This document shows, in pieces, positions 62,903 to 64,000 of a stretch of DNA of 64,000 nt. The notes below the pieces were generated by a model. It worked only from the letters and a program-made list of their open reading frames with translations. It did not search any database and was not told where the DNA came from. The DNA comes from Diplonema japonicum (lineage: Eukaryota; Euglenozoa; Diplonemea; Diplonemida; Diplonemidae): NCBI GenBank assembly GCA_964019335.1, contig OZ025655.1:62001-126000 (forward strand). The letters run 5' to 3'. A program made the translations under genes and the position numbers. The number at the start of each line of letters is the position of its first letter. Positions within the stretch are counted from its first letter, which is position 1.

Positions 62903-64000
62903 CTACTTCGCCGCATTCTCAGATGCTTCAATGTACGTGTGGAAAGCTGGATGGCACTCCCTTCGCCCGCTGATGAACTCTCGTATTTTCTCCGTCTCTC
63001 CAACATAACTGTAAATCTCGGCCATACGCAATTGTGTGACAACTGTCATATTCGGATTCATGATGAACGATGCCTGCTTAAAGGTGAACTCCGCCAGCTT
63101 GATCTCTTCCGCAGTAGGCTTTTGCCCAGTAAGCTTCGCCTTATTCGAGATGCACCGCAGAATGCTACCGTATGTTACGATACTGGGCTCGTGCCCTGCA
63201 TCTTTCATTGCCTTGTACCTGACCAGCACACGTGCGATGTCCCCCATTATGGCTTCCAGCTTGATCCCCACGTTGTGTGTAACGAGGTTCTTCTCGAAAG
63301 GAATTGTTTTCTCAAAATTGATGGCATCATTGTAATGGGAGTCCATCCGGTCTGCGGGAGCATTGCTGAGCTCCTTCAAAAAGACGAGGAAGATGTGGTT
63401 GTAGAACCGTAGTGTGGGTACTATCTTGAACCTCCTATCCGTCTGCAGACGGTCGAAGACGGATAAGGCACGCGATGCCGTTGTGCAGGCATCTATCAGC
63501 GCGAAACACACGCCCTCTGTGACGGGAACGCCTTCCCTGATCATTACCCTGAACACATCGAACGCTTCGCGTTCGCAGGTCAATCGTGAGAATGCGGATA
63601 TTGCTGATTGGTACATAGCGCTGGTCTGTTGGTACCCATCAGCCACCAACCTTGCGGTCACTCCCAGGACGCCCTTGATGTTGCCGTTGTTCGCGTAGCA
63701 CTTTGACAGCTGCTCGTACGACTGTAGCGACGGCACGTGCTTCTTCTTGAGTTTTGATAGACACAACTCTGCCTCCATTGGCGTCCCGAGAATTGCGTTC
63801 AGCATCAGTGAAAACGAATACGTTCTCCTCCCTACATCTTCGCCATCAGTCTCCCATTTTCTCAGCTGGCGCATCACCTCCTGCGCTGTTCTCGTCCTCT
63901 CTTTGAACCCCATCGCCCGTAGCCCATTCTTCTGCCGCGCGTTTATTACGTTGCGGAACCTCTTTTCCATCATTTGCGCCAGTGCCCTGTCGCCCACTAC
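62903..64000 (-). CDS. PPR-like protein (5' end outside window)
   Basis: Open frame of at least 364 residues that runs to the right edge; the N-terminus is missing. Helical repeats such as SLQSYEQLSKCYANNGNIKG, AFDVFRVMIREGVPVTEG and GHEPSIVTYGSILRCISN fit pentatricopeptide repeats. Family knowledge: PPR proteins bind organellar RNA and act in its processing, stability or translation. With uL3m this supports an active mitochondrial genome. No splice signs in the visible part. Confidence 0.8.
   Translation of the reverse strand, partial: VVGDRALAQMMEKRFRNVINARQKNGLRAMGFKERTRTAQEVMRQLRKWETDGEDVGRRTYSFSLMLNAILGTPMEAELCLSKLKKKHVPSLQSYEQLSKCYANNGNIKGVLGVTARLVADGYQQTSAMYQSAISAFSRLTCEREAFDVFRVMIREGVPVTEGVCFALIDACTTASRALSVFDRLQTDRRFKIVPTLRFYNHIFLVFLKELSNAPADRMDSHYNDAINFEKTIPFEKNLVTHNVGIKLEAIMGDIARVLVRYKAMKDAGHEPSIVTYGSILRCISNKAKLTGQKPTAEEIKLAEFTFKQASFIMNPNMTVVTQLRMAEIYSYVGETEKIREFISGRRECHPAFHTYIEASENAAK

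Noticed and set aside
1-64000. Trypanosomatid genome
   Set aside because: One-strand arrays fit, but dozens of cis introns and an ALG6 gene do not.
1-64000. CRISPR arrays, insertion sequences, tRNA or rRNA genes
   Set aside because: No regularly spaced direct repeats, transposase motifs, or tRNA/rRNA signatures were found on reading both strands.

Overview
The window is nuclear DNA of a protist-type eukaryote. It holds about 36 protein genes, and every one I can support lies on the minus strand, so transcription runs from high to low coordinates. Exons are separated by very short spliceosomal introns (30-45 bases by hand count, mostly starting GTATG and ending AG). I joined exons only where donor, acceptor and reading frame agreed. 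Neighbouring genes are usually only 35-250 bases apart. Four wider gaps plus the left end (1-2983, 4834-5778, 19772-20979, 23402-24723, 34181-34933) are AT-rich and full of homopolymer runs. The organism has a flagellum or axoneme (a PG-rich SHIPPO protein), a mitochondrion that makes protein (uL3m), ER N-glycan glucosylation (ALG6) and a Sep15/SELENOM-type ER thioredoxin. Spliced genes and ALG6 argue against a trypanosomatid. A mitochondrial ribosomal protein argues against a metamonad. I cannot name the lineage.

Layout from left to right (each gene reads leftwards). 3-11 kb: PH-domain AGC kinase, MKT1, a Tudor-like coiled-coil protein and a Golgi-type membrane methyltransferase-like protein. 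11.5-20 kb: PT-repeat cell-surface protein with a zinc-ribbon tail, RING-H2 protein, alpha-SNAP, an unknown protein, a Cys form of Sep15/SELENOM, a repeat protein with R-T-T motifs and an N-acylated small protein. 21-29 kb: long coiled-coil protein, small unknown, 12-exon kinesin-3-like motor and a SNARE-like tail protein. 29.5-40 kb: 1007-residue multi-ubiquitin-like protein, secreted Ntn hydrolase and 1593-residue RBR ubiquitin ligase. 39.8-50.8 kb: RE/RD-rich protein, SAM-NADAR-zinc-finger protein, SHIPPO protein, endonuclease V with a zinc ribbon, GT61 glycosyltransferase, uL3m, small protein, ALG6 and an unknown. 50.9-64 kb: PDZ protein, RlaP-type nucleotidyltransferase, EF-hand/GTPase protein, secreted Gly-rich protein, arginine ADP-ribosyltransferase, unknowns, a WW tail-anchored protein and a PPR protein cut by the window end.

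Gene order does not define one pathway. Themes recur: secretory traffic and glycosylation (SNAP, SNARE-like, ALG6, GT61, Sep15), ubiquitin (RING, RBR, UBL), nucleic-acid or ADP-ribose enzymes (NADAR, ART, endonuclease V, RlaP, MKT1) and the cytoskeleton (kinesin, SHIPPO). Tight one-strand packing, with a pyrimidine-AG signal just upstream of several start codons, suggests long multi-gene transcripts resolved by trans-splicing. That is an inference, not something the sequence proves.
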